NCBI GenBank assembly: GCA_018340805.1
Contig: JACMZG010001870.1
Coordinates: forward strand, 14,615,723-14,679,722
Length of the DNA stretch: 64,000 bases
Source of the DNA: Microvelia longipes
Lineage: Eukaryota > Arthropoda > Insecta > Hemiptera > Veliidae
Direction of reading: 5' to 3'
Shown here: one piece after another, positions 33,901 through 46,399 of the stretch
Position numbering within the stretch: the stretch's first letter is position 1
Layout of the letters: every line of letters begins with the position of its first letter
Translations under genes and position numbers: made by a program
The notes under the pieces: generated by a model
Told to the model about the DNA's origin: nothing
Databases searched by the model: none
The model's input: only the letters and a program-made list of their open reading frames with translations

Positions 33901-35036
33901 TAAAGGATCGGATGTTTAGAAAATGATTTGAGGCGGGAACTAAAAAACCTTCCCACAAAGTAGCCTTCAGGTTACCTTTGTCCAGGTATCTATTAGTGAA
34001 GTCCCTTATTAACCACCAATTTTGTAGGCATGAGTTAGGGAGGAGCTCGGAAAATGAAGTCTGAATGGTAACCCTTCTAAAATCTACCGTTGAATCAAAA
34101 CACAGAGATAAAATCAACCGCGTGACGTAAATCACTTTACCAACCAGTAAGCTAGAGGTGAATTAAAAGACAACCCGTATAAATAGATTATAACAGGCCA
34201 TCCCAATAATTAACTACCATAAAACACAAGCTTGTAACATATTTTTACTTTGAATATCTCTACTCTATAACACAAAGAAGGAACGGAGTCAAGTTGATTG
34301 TTTTATCGAATTGAATATCTAGAAACGATCCAAACAAAGATGAAATACTTAAAAACTACTTCGTTTCAAGTTTCACTAAGCACGAGATCATTACGAGAAA
34401 TTTAAAACTGAAAATCATCTATAGACAAACTTCGCTTAATAGAATCCCTAAATGACAAACATGTTTTTGCTGATAGGGTGTGTAAAACAATATAATAAAA
34501 GTTTATATTATTAATTGATTAATGATTCTTCATTATTATGAAGAATCAGTTACCGTCGATACTAGCTTTTGAATACGAATATCACTGGACCGGTTTCGGC
34601 TTAATGTCATTAACAGCAGGCGGAGCAACACTAGTGCTCTAACTAAAAAAAATTCAACAGTTAATAACTTCTAGTCTTACGAGCACTACGAGCCCTCTGA
34701 AGATAAGGAAGGGAGTGTGAGAAAGATTACATCCTCAACATCAGGAGTGATCTGTAACAAACGTCATGTCGACGACATATTTATCGTCGTTGACTTTGAA
34801 AAAGGTTTATCGCCGATAACATTGAAACCTTCATGAACAAAGTACATCCAAAAATATAATTAGCATGATATAATGGCATGGTTATGGCAAATAACATCGT
34901 ATTTTTGCTAATCATCATTATTGTGGGTTAATGACGTCACACATATTTTATAAACAAAAGGATTTGAGACAATAACTAGGTTGAAATACGTTCGAAATTT
35001 ATCGTGTCCCATAGTCTAGGAACGAAAATCTCGTTC
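33901..35036. other. Noncoding stretch, nothing recognised
   Basis: No gene supported on either strand. Confidence 0.4.
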
Positions 35037-35124
<88 letters not shown>

Positions 35125-35129
35125 ATATA
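35037..35129. repeat. (AT)n microsatellite
   Basis: About 90 bp of alternating AT with TTATAT interruptions. Confidence 0.93.
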
Positions 35130-37213
35130 ATGATAAGTATAAGCTAATAATTTTGAAAATTCGCTAAAAGAGCTTAATACGTAATACGACATAGCTGACA
35201 AAAACGGATGACCTAAGACCGACATCGACAATCTCTTCATACAATACAAACGCAAAAATGGCTTTGCCAACACCACAGCAGACAAAACAGATACTAACGT
35301 ATCTGTACGTAACTCAATGACACTGCAAAACAACCAAAGGACCTAAACATGACGAACTCCGCAAAGACCAGAAATATAAAAACATCGAATTACTGACAAG
35401 ACAATTATCAACTAACAACTATAATTCAATTTACATGGGACATTACTTTCTCGATACTCAAACTAAAACTTGACAACAAATAAAAACGGCTAACTGTGGT
35501 AAAGCATGCCCTGTCTAGTAACATATGGTCTATAAGGATAACTTGAGTCTAATGCAGAGATTGACAATTAGACAAAACAAGTCCTCAAATCAAATTAACA
35601 TTATATAAAATGAAACATTTTGTATACTGTTATATAAATAATTAGTGCAATTATATTTCAAATCATGTATTCATAGATAATTAAATTCTAGGTAAAATAT
35701 TTTATTTAAAAAATATAATAACAAAATAAATAAATATGCAATTAAAACCAATGACATTTAGCAAAGGAATGAATATTTATTTAATTGAAGAAGGTCTTGC
35801 TCCGATCAGGAAATTTTTAATTGTAGATCGTTGTTTAGAATTTAAAGTTCCTTAACAACATTGTTACCTGTTTTGTTTTCAACAGAATGTTTTGTCTTTT
35901 ACTCTAGTTGTTTTCCTAACATCTACCAGTAAACAACAATGTAATTGCAATTTGTCTATTTATTATGTTTTTTTTTTAAACAAGTTCTTTATTGGCAAAA
36001 GTAATACAATATTTATTTTGTGTATACCGGAGCCATATTATATTTATTATGTTAAATTTTAAAAAAGATAAAATTATATTAAAAGCTAGGCGAAATTAGT
36101 GTTCTTTATTATTTCTGACATATTCCTCCTCAATATAGTTAATAATTTTTATTCAATTTAAATATCAAATACATCGTGAACAACCTACATTATACACAAT
36201 GTAGATTAATATAAATTAAAATTATGTTTGATCACAATAGCCGAAGTTTGTGAACTTACTTCCAAGACAGAACAGAATTCAAATCTAATAGCATGTCAGC
36301 TTTACATTTATCCCAGAAGAGTAACTTTAGAAGTAACTTGCAGACGATATTAAACTTAAACAAATTTATTAGGGTCATCGGACTTGGAATAAAAGTAAAA
36401 ATATTCACTGATAAGGAATGACACAGTGATTTATCCTTTACTGTCCAAAACGACAGGGTATTCTTTTTCTACAAAATTTATAGCTTTGTAACCATGTTTT
36501 ATTTATTATTTTTAACCCTTGTATATTTTTTAAATCTTAGTTTCTCAAAAGTTTTAGCAGAAAAAATAAACTTATGTTTTAAAGTTAAAACTTTTGTCGG
36601 AAAAGATTAAGGTTTCGTGTCGAAAGTTTTCAAAGTATGAGTAATAGGAAAAAATATAACGTTATTTATGTGATAAATGCAAAAGCAAGAACAAATGTTG
36701 ACTTAAAAAAAGTTTGGATCACACGTAATAACAGTTATTCACACATCGAATTTGACAAGAGCCGCATCATTGTTTGTTGATAACATAAAGGAGATGTTTT
36801 ATTACACACAGAAGTTGATTTTATTTAATTTACAGGCGAATTTTCTTTGAAATCGATGCTTTCTTGCTTATAAATCAATTTTTGTTAAAGTTTTAATTTT
36901 TGTTTAATAACCTGTGCAGTCGCGTCACAACTTGTTTAATTTTGTTCGAATTTTTCAAGGAAATATATCCTATAAATTATACATTGACACGTCACAGTAC
37001 TATTTGCAATTACATGAAGCAGAGTTTATGCTAAGTTTTAGGACATTTTCTTTAACAAAAAAAAACGGAAAAATTAAATAACAAGTTGTGACACTACTGC
37101 TCAGTTTATTCAACAAATACCGAAAACTTAAGCAAAATTTGGATTAGTAAGCAAGAAAGCTCGCATTGCAAAGAAATTCGCCCGGATAGCGGGTCTCCGA
37201 GCCAATACTATTT
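35130..37213. other. AT-rich stretch, nothing recognised
   Basis: No gene, structured RNA or shared repeat identified. Confidence 0.4.
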
Positions 37214-37244
37214 GGATACTTAACGTGGGTTACGTTAAGTATCC
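37214..37244. repeat. Perfect hairpin, 12-bp stem
   Basis: GGATACTTAACG (37214-37225), 7-nt loop, exact reverse complement (37233-37244). The half-site GGATACTTAA recurs at 37251-37260. Confidence 0.85.
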
Positions 37245-37329
37245 TTAACGGGATACTTAATAATGTTAAGTAACATAATTTTACTAAACCAAACAAAACT
37301 TTAAAAAAATCTCCTTATAAATGAAAAGC

Positions 37330-37395
37330 TTCCGCGAAGACCCGAACACAGATCTCGTGGATCCGTAGTCCGGCAACTTGACCACTCAGCCACTA
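37330..37395 (-). repeat. tRNA-like segment (SINE head or tRNA relic)
   Basis: On the minus strand TGGCTGAGTGG (complement 37382-37392) matches the pol III A box exactly. About 35 nt on, GTTCGGGTC (complement 37339-37347) resembles a B box with mismatches. A cloverleaf is not convincing, so a SINE head or tRNA pseudogene is more likely than a working tRNA. Confidence 0.45.
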
Positions 37396-37399
37396 ACAT

Positions 37400-38911
37400 A
37401 CAGATGAAGAAACCACTTGTAGCGCCTAAAGTATTTGCTCTATACTAAGTTTCAAACTTTTACGTTAAAATAATACTTCTTGTAAACAAATTGTTTTTTG
37501 GTTAAAGGTTATTTGGGGTTTTTAGTTGATGTCTAGTAGTTCTTAAGCCTATAAAATAAGCCATTTTCTCTGGGCAAATTCTTGCTAATGTCAACACTCA
37601 ACCTTTAATTTTGAGTTAAAATTTCCAATTTTTAAACTTAGGGCACACAAAAATATACAAGTCATTTTAATGTCTAATATTTTATAATTTTGTAAGTCTT
37701 GTATCCCTAGAACCTAAAAAGCCCCCTGTTTGCGACACCTAAAGTTAACCACATCGCCAACAAGAAGTTCCTTTAACACAAAAAAGTACCCAAAGTTTCA
37801 TTATTCTATGTTTAATGGTTCACATTTCAAGAGGAGAGGGGGACTTTTGTTCAGACTGTATATAAAATAAATAAATATTATAAATAAATTTCAAAGGCTT
37901 AATTCTTTCGGTAAACCAATTTATGTTTTAGCCATTTTTTTTTAATGATGAATCCTATGTATCGTTCCTACAGGAATCTTAAGTAAATGTAAAAAGTTAT
38001 GGATGTGTCCATGATGTCCTACAACTCAAAAGCTTTAAAAACGAAAGCCCTAAACAAACCAAGTTGGGAAACAAATGCTATTTCTGTCAGGCCTGGCATA
38101 TGTAGTTCACATCTTGTCCACCAGGGGTTGGCTCAAATTTTCCTATGGGCGTGGTCACTTTGTTTTACCCTTGTATATGTAAACAAAGTATTTACGATAC
38201 TCAATTTTTTTTTATTTTGTAAAAAATGTTAACAATTTGTGCAAAAAATACATTTTGTAACATCCAATAGAGTTTTAAGTGCGAATCTTTGAATACTAGG
38301 TTTGTTTAAATTACTTAAAATGGGCTGCTAATTAACTTTTTTCGTGTTGACTAATTAACTTAATACATTTTTGCGAGTGATATTTGTTTTTCCTCTTCAA
38401 ATATTAATTATAATTAGTTATTTAACAACTTACACATAAAATGTTTAAACATAATAAAAGCAATCGTAATTTTAAAAATTTTGGATTGGACTGTCGTCTA
38501 ATTCTTAATAAAAACGTGGTTTACCTTTACTATAGTTTCTCTTTTTCTTTAACTAAATAATCGTAACAATTATTCCACACAGAATTTAATACGAAATCAT
38601 TTTTAATTATCATCATCATCAATTAACACGTACATATTAAAATAATAAAACATGATAAAATGTAAAACTCACCTAATGTTATCAGGGTGTACCAATAAAA
38701 TTAAGTAACAAAAACCGTAAATTATAAAAGGCGTATGCGAAGTTCTTCCAATTCTAGGTATTTTTTATTTTTGAGCCAGCTATCAGCTGATCAAACATGT
38801 CGGATTTTTTTACACAGGTTAGTATAGGAGTTTCTCTTCTTGGTTTATGTATTACTTTGCCCCAACATTCACGACAATAACCGCTAAGGCCCATTAATTA
38901 ACTACCTGGTG
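37400..38911. other. AT-rich stretch, nothing recognised
   Basis: No supported gene; the 77-codon frame at 37999 shows no recognisable feature. Confidence 0.4.
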
Positions 38912-39010
38912 CTGTTATATTAATTAATAATTAATATAACAGTGCTGTTATATTAATTGATAATTAATATAACTGCTGTTATAATCATCATTAATAATTT
39001 CATTAATGAT
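38912..39010. repeat. Three consecutive palindromes
   Basis: CTGTTATATTAATTA and its inverse form a 31-bp hairpin (38912-38942). It is repeated almost exactly at 38945-38973, and a third hairpin (ATCATTAAT/ATTAATGAT) lies at 38987-39010. Confidence 0.8.
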
Positions 39011-39399
39011 GAATGACACTAAATATTTTATAGCCAATAGAAGGGTATGAACTTTTAAGACAAAGCTATTTACTTAATACTTTCATTGAATTAAAATTAT
39101 CATCACTACATGATAACTGTACAAGTACTCTTATCTTAAAATTACATTACATTGTTAATTACATTCAACTAATAATAGAATGTTTGCTTATTTCAAAATC
39201 ATCTATTGTTCGCTTTGATGTAATTAAAATTCTTTAATTACACACACAATGAAACTTTAATGAAAGTATAAAACAATATAGTAGCCCAGGATAATACGTA
39301 GATGAATTGTTAATAAGCACGAGTTTTTAATTAGCAGTGAACTAACATTAAAGGATATTACAGAGAAGAATATAATAATAATATTAGAATTGTACGAGA

Positions 39400-39590
39400 C
39401 ACAATTGTAAATTGTGGCCCTATAGGTTACATTTTGAAACATCGAAAAGTAACCTGACAACTCAGCTATAAATACGATGAAAAAATCAATACAAAATTAC
39501 AGTAACTTAAATAGTAGAACGTTAAAAATACAAAATTATACTCACTCTTGAAGGAGATTTCAATGAGGTTACACAGAGCCTTGTTAATGA
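39400..39590 (-). repeat. Family X, partial copy without SINE
   Basis: Matches 12500-12640 joined to 13225-13275: AAGTAACCTGACAACTC, CAAAATTACAGTAACTTAAA and GAGGTTACACAGAGCC. It shows the pre-insertion state for the plus-strand SINE. Confidence 0.6.
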
Positions 39591-42534
39591 GGCCCAATTT
39601 GAATAACTTTGGTGATATAAATTATCAATATTTTCCAAAATTAAATACAAAATATGTTTAGAAAATTTTATTTTAGATCAAAACGCAAAACCTTAAATAT
39701 CCGAGAGATGGTAAAACTGCAGTTAAACCACTGTTCCCCTGATCGACTCATATATGTTTTGCTTGCCAAGCATGCTAGCCGTACTAACAGCACCGCCCGT
39801 CTAGGTAAATACTTATTTTTTTATTCTTCGGAACTTTAAGGGAGAAAATAGTTACCGCTCTATCGGCGCCTGGTGGTTAGACGTAACGAAACAGAGTAAT
39901 AAATGACATTACGTTAAGCCATCAACAGTGTGTGTCATGGTCTTAGAATAATACTATATATAGAAGGAGCACTACTGATAACACGAAAGGCGGTTCACTG
40001 GTGCAACTAATAATGCTGCCACCAGCATTACTGTAACAATATACAATTTTCTAAAATAAAGTTGGCAATACTTCCGGTTGCTGAATTATTATGTTCTATT
40101 ATTAATTAATGATTGATTATTCATAAAATACTAATATAAATATCGGTGCATTACAATATTTTAAGCATTTTAAATGGTAAGTTTAACGTATTTATTAAAA
40201 TTATATACAAATAGTTGTCCTCGTCAACTAAATGTAGATTCTCGTATTCCGCCACCCTTTTGCCATCTAAGACCAGTTTTGGTTGCAGTCTACATCTCCG
40301 GATTTTAATCTTCTGGTTCGGTGTGGAACCAATCCGAACACTACGGGACTTTAGAAGCAGGTGTTCTTGTTTATTAAAGCTGCGGTTCTTCCAGTTGGAG
40401 TACCAAAGAAGTTTTTTTTGGAGTGAATGGGAAGAAGAGAGTTTTTTTTGAGAAAGTTTTGAGGACGATTTGTAGAAATTCTAGATGTGAGTAGTTAATG
40501 TTATTCTTCCAACTATTGTTTAATAAACGTTTGAAAGGTTTAAAGGCGTCCGTGTTTTATTTACTAAAATGAGTTGTTATTAAAACAATTGTAAAACTGA
40601 TTCAGTTTAAAATAAAATAAAGTGTTTAATGGTTTGTGTACGCTACAACATTGTCTTCTAAATTTGTAGGACTTAAAATAAGAACACGTAATTCACGAAG
40701 TACAACTTTAAACGTACTTAAGCGGGATGGCCTAAGGATTCCAACGTGTCTGCAAAAGCTGATGTACAGACAATTATGATAAAAACCTAATTTTCAGGAG
40801 ATGTTAAAAACAACAGCAAAAAATACCTTGGGTTAAAATTCGATTTAGTTTACACATAAGATAGGAGGAGAGAAATATTAACAGTCACTTATTCTTTATT
40901 ACCGGGAATTATGTACAATTATTATACAGAGAGATATGGGGAATGATAAAAAGGACATAATAGCATGACTTTATAAGAGGCGTAGGGATGGTAAAAAGAT
41001 CAAACAATATGGTTTTAATTCCCGAAGTAACCCCATAGGAATTATTATAAGGTACCGATAGATAAAATATCTTAATACATAGTTATTCTCTTAGAAGAGT
41101 TTTTGAAGTTAAATAATTATCTAAATAAGTATTTGTCCTCCGTGGCCGTAAGCATCCGATTTCTGCACCGGGGGTCCGGGGTTCACAGTCCGGATTATAC
41201 ATTCATGTAAATCAGTTCATATAAATTGTATATGTTATAAAAACATGTCGCCAACTTTAATACTTTGAGCATAAGTTCATATGTCCAACCTGAGGTGGTT
41301 CCTTTAAAGTAAATACCATGATGGATCGAAAGGCCTAAGGGCCTTTATTTACTTTTTAAACATCGCTCAAACAAAAGGAATAATTATAAAAAATATATCA
41401 TTAATAAAATTTGAAGTAATAAAAATAAAACTCTTAGACATTATACAAGGTAGATTGAGGTTTATTTGAAAAAGATAAAGAGAAGGGACATCGTTATCCC
41501 AGTGAAGAGGTTTATACCCAACTCCGGCAATTCCTCAACGACATTATTATAACAGCCATATTATAACCTTTGCTAAACACAAACCATCAGTCTAAAGGAA
41601 TACGAACTCTCAATATTTAATAATGTTGAATGTGGAATATTAATTCATAGCACGTTTCATTACTGTTATAACACAAAAAGCCACTTATAGCACTTATCGT
41701 TATCATTTGCGGAATAACCTGTGAAAAGAAAGATTGAAAAACGTCTACTTTAATTAAAACGCTGAATAAGAGTTTTCTTAAGCTTGCAATATAAAGTTTT
41801 AAATTTTGTCATCGAGAAATGTTGATGAGTAGTTTAGGGTTGAATGAGGACCCTAATTCGAATAAATTGGTCGTTAACCTTCGAAACCTGTTCGTCCTAA
41901 AAGGTTAACTAATTAATTCAATGCGGATTCAATACACTGTGTGCATACGTAGTAAATATTTGATCTGTTATTTGTAACAGAAAAACATTCTGGCGCAGAG
42001 GTCCAAATGCTAGGCGAATTTTTCTTTGCAATGCATGCTTTCAAAAGTATATGTACGCAATCAGAATGTAAACAGCAGAAATATATACATAAAAATGGTA
42101 CCGTGATTAATTATTTAAGACAAAAAAAGGTAAGTTCTGTAGCGAGTTAACAGGGGCGCTAGTGTGTAATTTGGTAGTTTCACTATGCCAACTACGAGAA
42201 TGCTTCACTGTTGTCTCATTTTCAAGAAACTACTTGTGGCAGAAAAATGATTTTTGAATTATAATGACTAATTTCAAGAAGATACTCGTGTCGTTAAAAT
42301 GGTTGAAGAACGAGATTATTTCATATTACTAACTTAAAAAAAGTGGGATGGTAAGGAGGTTAGTTTCAGAGCTTGTCGCTAGATGCCAGCACTGAGTTCA
42401 TCTCCACCTTTTGTCTGACATTGTTTTATACCTTCCGACATTCTATACCTATTGTATTCTTTGGGATTAGAGTGTGATAAGGGACACACCCGCAAAATCA
42501 AAGCAAATAATTTTTTTACATACAAAAATTATTT
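39591..42534. other. Noncoding stretch, nothing firmly recognised
   Basis: No gene supported. A slightly GC-richer patch at 40215-40440 holds a 78-codon plus-strand frame without recognisable features. A short tRNA-like patch at about 41138-41195 is too poor to call. Confidence 0.4.
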
Positions 42535-42975
42535 AAACAAATAAATGAAAACATTCATTCTTGGGTTTGCAGAAGGGCATTGGGACTTTGAGTAGGGTAT
42601 ATATAAGGGAGATTAAGACAATAATGTATCAAATAAGTAGGTTTACTTTAATGAAGGGTGGGGTCCCTTATCATACTATCTACAATGGGGTAAGAGTATA
42701 TGAGGGTACCTAGAAAATATCATATTCCTTTATTGGGTTGGAAGAAAGGCTATAGTACTTTAGTAGGGTATATATAAGGGAGTTGAAAGCAATACATCAT
42801 ACCTACAATCATACCCCATTGTAGGTAGTATGATAAGGGACCCACCCTTCATTTAAAGTAAAACCTTGTTATTGAATACATTATAGCCCTAATCTCCCTT
42901 ATATATGCCCTACTCTCAAAGCCCCAAAGCCTTTCTACAAACCCGAGAATAGATGTATTTATTTATCTAATGTTT
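42535..42975. mobile_element. Foldback/MITE-like element, tripartite inverted repeat
   Basis: Left arm (42557-42700) and the inverse of the right arm (42790-42951) share TTGGGTTTGCAGAAGG-like ends, GAGTAGGGTATATATAAGGG and GGGTCCCTTATCATACTA with CTACAATGGGGTA. A third, direct copy of the terminal module (TTGGGTTGGAAGAAAGGCTA to ATATATAAGGGAG) sits at about 42733-42783, suggesting nested or rearranged insertion. The outer flanks also match. There is no transposase. Confidence 0.75.
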
Positions 42976-43231
42976 AAAATAATGTCAAAAAATTTATAAA
43001 CTCTTAACAAAAACTCAAAAATGAAGATGTTTATATCCTAAACATTCCTTTTAACTGCAAACCAATCAAATTGTATTTTTTGTACTTAACATTCGTATTT
43101 TTATATCACCAGTAACTTTTGCTTCTTACTGTTAAAGGATTGTTTCAGTTGGTGATTTAATGACGTCATATCTCACTTAGTAGATTGTTAAAACATCCCT
43201 ATAAAAATATCCTTGTTTTGAAGGTAGTATT

Positions 43232-43680
43232 TTACAGCTGGGTGCCATCTGTTTCCACTCTTTGAGTTCTCTTTAATGTTTTCTTTTTTATTCTTTTATT
43301 TGAGAATGAGAATATATGGTCTATATATTGTTCAGAAAAGATCTTGGAACGGAAGGCTAGTAAAAACGAGCAGTAAAACGTAAATAAAAGAGTAACAAAA
43401 GAATGGAGAGGCCATTGATTTACTCCTATACTGCTTTGATAGTCCTCAATCAATACCTTTTAGCTGTTCTTTTGACAATGAGCTTTTTTAATAGGAAAAA
43501 ACTTATCCTCTATAACTTCTCTAAGTCCTCTGTATGATTTACTTTTCAGCATCGTTTTATCAGAATATCTACTCTGTAAATGCTTTTTACAAAACCATAG
43601 AATATCAGCGTGACATGAATTGCTATTACTTTTATAGTATTGAAACAATTGGAGAAAATGACAATCACTATACGGATGGT
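43232..43680 (-). other. Weak minus-strand open region, unassigned
   Basis: Two consecutive minus-strand frames (43460-43648 and 43232-43453) are less biased than usual for this AT-rich DNA (for example SYRGLREVIEDKFFPIKKAH). They are separated by a stop. No family recognised, no splice signals resolved. Confidence 0.15.
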
Positions 43681-43794
43681 TAAGAATTTAAAATTTTATT
43701 GATTTACTCATAAAAGCTCATGATCGTTACTTTCTGCCTGTACGAAAGATAAAAGATGTTAAAATCTAAGTAAAAGAAGGATAGCGCTGAATAT

Positions 43795-44470
43795 TTGTAA
43801 TGTAACACGTATGGGTTTTCCTTTATTAGTTATGGAAGCAATTGCAAAGAAACTGATATGTAATATAACACGTATGTGTTTTCCTTTATTAGTTATGGAA
43901 GCAATTGCAAAGAAACTGATGAGTAATGGAACATATGAGTTTTGCTTATTAGTTATGGAAGCAATTGCAAAAACTGATGAGTAATGTAACACGTTGAGTT
44001 TTGCTTTATTAGTTATGGAAGCAATTGCAAAGAAACTGATATGTATGTAACACGTATGAGTTTTGCTTTATTAGTTATGGAAGCAATTGCAAAGAAACTG
44101 ATGAGTAATGTAACACGTATGAGTTTTGCTTTATTAGTTATGGAAGCAATTGCAAAGAAACTGATGAGTAATGTAACACGTATGAGTTTATGCTTTATTA
44201 GTTATGGAAACTATTGCAAAGAAACTGATGAGGTAATGTAACACGTATGAGTTTTGCTTTATTAGTTATGGAAGCAATTGCAAAGAACTGATGAGAATGT
44301 AACTATGATTTTTTTATTAGTTATGAAGCATTGCAAAGGAACTGATGAGTAATTTAAACGTATGGGTATTAGTTGTGGAAGCAATTGCAGAACTGATTTG
44401 TAATTTGTATGCTTTATTGTTATGGATATTGCAAAGAAACGATTTGTAATGTAATGTTTATGTATAATGT
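43795..44470. repeat. 63-bp minisatellite, about 11 copies
   Basis: The unit runs GTAACACGTATGAGTTTTGC, TTTATTAGTTATGGAAGCAA, TTGCAAAGAAACTGATGAGT, AAT. The right-hand copies are progressively eroded. The period is 21 codons, so a plus-strand frame repeats SFALLVMEAIAKKL over several units, but indels break it. Confidence 0.93.
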
Positions 44471-44488
44471 AATGTTTTGGAGGTTCGA

Positions 44489-44553
44489 CAGCCATGGTCG
44501 AGTTCCGTCACAGCTATGGTCGAGTTCCGTACAGCCATGGTCGAGTTCCGTCA
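44489..44553. repeat. 22-bp tandem repeat, 3 copies
   Basis: CAGCCATGGTCGAGTTCCGT plus CA, three copies; GTTCCGTCA recurs once more at about 44588. Confidence 0.9.
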
Positions 44554-44559
44554 CGAGAT

Positions 44560-45603
44560 ATAATTTCTTATAGTTTTTGTTTTACAGTTCCGTCATATGT
44601 AAAAAACGCAACAAATCAAAGGCGAATTTCTGGAGAAATGCAATAAATCTTCTGCAACGATACAATTGATCTTTACTTTGGGGATTCAATAAAATAAAAC
44701 TCTGTTATTCCATTGACTCCCTCGTCTTTTAACGACACTGTTGATTTCTCTAAACTCAAGAAATAATTTTATTAAAATATAGACACAGACTTGGATGAGA
44801 TTTATCGCTTACTGGTTTATTTAATCGCGCAGAAGTAAGACCAGATGGTCCTCTCTTCCATTCAGCATGGATATATTTTTAGACGATTTATTTATCAAAA
44901 AATAACAAGAGACTTATATTTACATTCGTTTTGTTCAATCAAATTTTTTCAATTAAGTTAAAAAATATTTGATTAATTGTTTTAATCTCTTATGAAGGAA
45001 AACTAAAAAAAATTTACACGTGTTTATAATAATTTTAATGTAATATTAAATTAAAAACAGAGCTGACGTTTAAAGAAAAGACGTCCTTTAGATTTGTTCA
45101 GTAGAATTTTGACTTCCTTAGCCGCATTTTACATTTTTTTTTACATATGAAGCCTTATATTGCATAAGAACATATGCATAAGATATTACATAAAATAACA
45201 TATTATATATGATTTAACATATTAGGTCTAGCCAGGTAATCTCTATAGCCTGCCCTCGGGGGTTAATTTATAAAACTTATCTGCAAAATTCCATTTCGCT
45301 TCCTAGCAGCATAATATACGATTGGATAACACCAAATGCAATAAAACAGCTTAGAAAAAAGTGTATTCTGAAACATATAGTTTAGTCGCGGGTTTTTTGG
45401 GAAAATTCAAAAATCATAACATTTCGATCGATTGCCGTTGCAGTTATGGTAGTGCATATTAACTATTTCGCGTCAAGTGACCATTTTTAGTTTGATTACG
45501 TTAAGAATTAAATTATGGTTCAATTTTAAACTTGAATTATTTGTTAATAGTTTGAAATTGAGAGTAAACCAAATAGGAACTTATTTTATATAATCTACCT
45601 TAG
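44560..45603. other. AT-rich stretch, nothing recognised
   Basis: No gene. Just before 45604 there is a possible splice acceptor (TAATCTACCTTAG). Confidence 0.4.
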
Positions 45604-46123
45604 CTCCGAACTTTATTTGCAAGAATTGTTGATATTTTGTATAACGAAAACATGAAAACGGGACACGTTTTGGTCCACTACAATCGCAGCTATGATACAA
45701 AGTTAGGGGACTTTTTTGGGGGTATCCCTAAACTGTCTAAACAGATTATCTTAGAAGATTGGAAGAAGAGGATTGAAAAGGACTTCAACAACATTGAGTC
45801 TTTGATTAAAGTTCAGTCAGGTAGGGATGGAATGAAGTTAATCAAAAAGAAAGAAGTCGTGTCAGATAGTATTCTAAGTATTCAGAAACAGAAAAAAATA
45901 CAAGCAAAGTTCAGCTTTTGCTAAGCATATTATTGAATCGAATATCAACTTTGAGAAAGATGAGAATAAAATAATCCTACACCGTGAAGAATTTGGAAGA
46001 AAACTCAATGCTCTTGAATCGCTTGAAATATATTTATCCAACAAAAACACCGAAACTCAAACTCTTAATAAACAGAAAGAAGTGGTATATTCGCCCATCT
46101 TTAGTAAATTTATAAAAGTTTAA
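45604..46123 (+). pseudogene. Penelope-like element remnant: GIY-YIG endonuclease C-terminus
   Basis: The last ~68 codons, after a one-base frame change near 45911, resemble the end of a Penelope-like GIY-YIG endonuclease. They read SAFAKHIIE, ILHREEFGRKLNALESLEIY (with the Glu-containing LExLEI element) and LNKQ...YSPIF before the stop at 46123. The GIY-YIG and YVGQT-type motifs are absent, so this is a truncated piece. The upstream open part (45604-45910; ATG at 45652) is Lys/Glu/Ile-rich and unrecognised. It could be another region of the element or an unrelated fragment. A hammerhead-like motif lies 200 bp downstream, as expected for this element class. Confidence 0.5.
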
Positions 46124-46321
46124 ACCAGTTGAAATACTTAGTCAAGTCATTGTCCGAAATATTTAGTTTTGACATGTTATAAACCTTAATTTTTTTTTTT
46201 TGTTGTACCTTTTTATTTTAATTTGTTGACGAAGTTAAGTTTTTAGTGAAGTTGTAATTAATTTCTTTTAGTCTTAGTTTTCTGTGTTTTTAGTTGTTAA
46301 TGTAGTGTTTAGTTTATTAGG

Positions 46322-46349
46322 CTGATGATGCCCACAGTGTTGTGTGAAA
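46322..46349 (+). ncRNA. Hammerhead-ribozyme-like motif downstream of the endonuclease remnant
   Basis: CTGATGA (46322-46328) is followed by TGCC, a 4-bp stem-loop (CACA, GTGT, TGTG), one T, then GAAA (46346-46349) and AGC...AGC. An ancestral longer stem (GCCCACA with TGTGGGC) is easily inferred, the G side having been lost. AATAAA follows at about 46374. Confidence 0.45.
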
Positions 46350-46399
46350 TAGCCATAGCTTAATTTTAAACCTAATAAACTTATAGAATTAAAGTCATT

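Noticed and set aside
33717..34135. Overlapping 69- and 110-codon frames on opposite strands
   Set aside because: They lie largely in the right arm of the foldback element; the related arm at 63 kb does not keep the frames.
41138..41195. tRNA-like patch with GGGTTCACAGTCC
   Set aside because: B-box-like only; no acceptable A box spacing or cloverleaf could be drawn.
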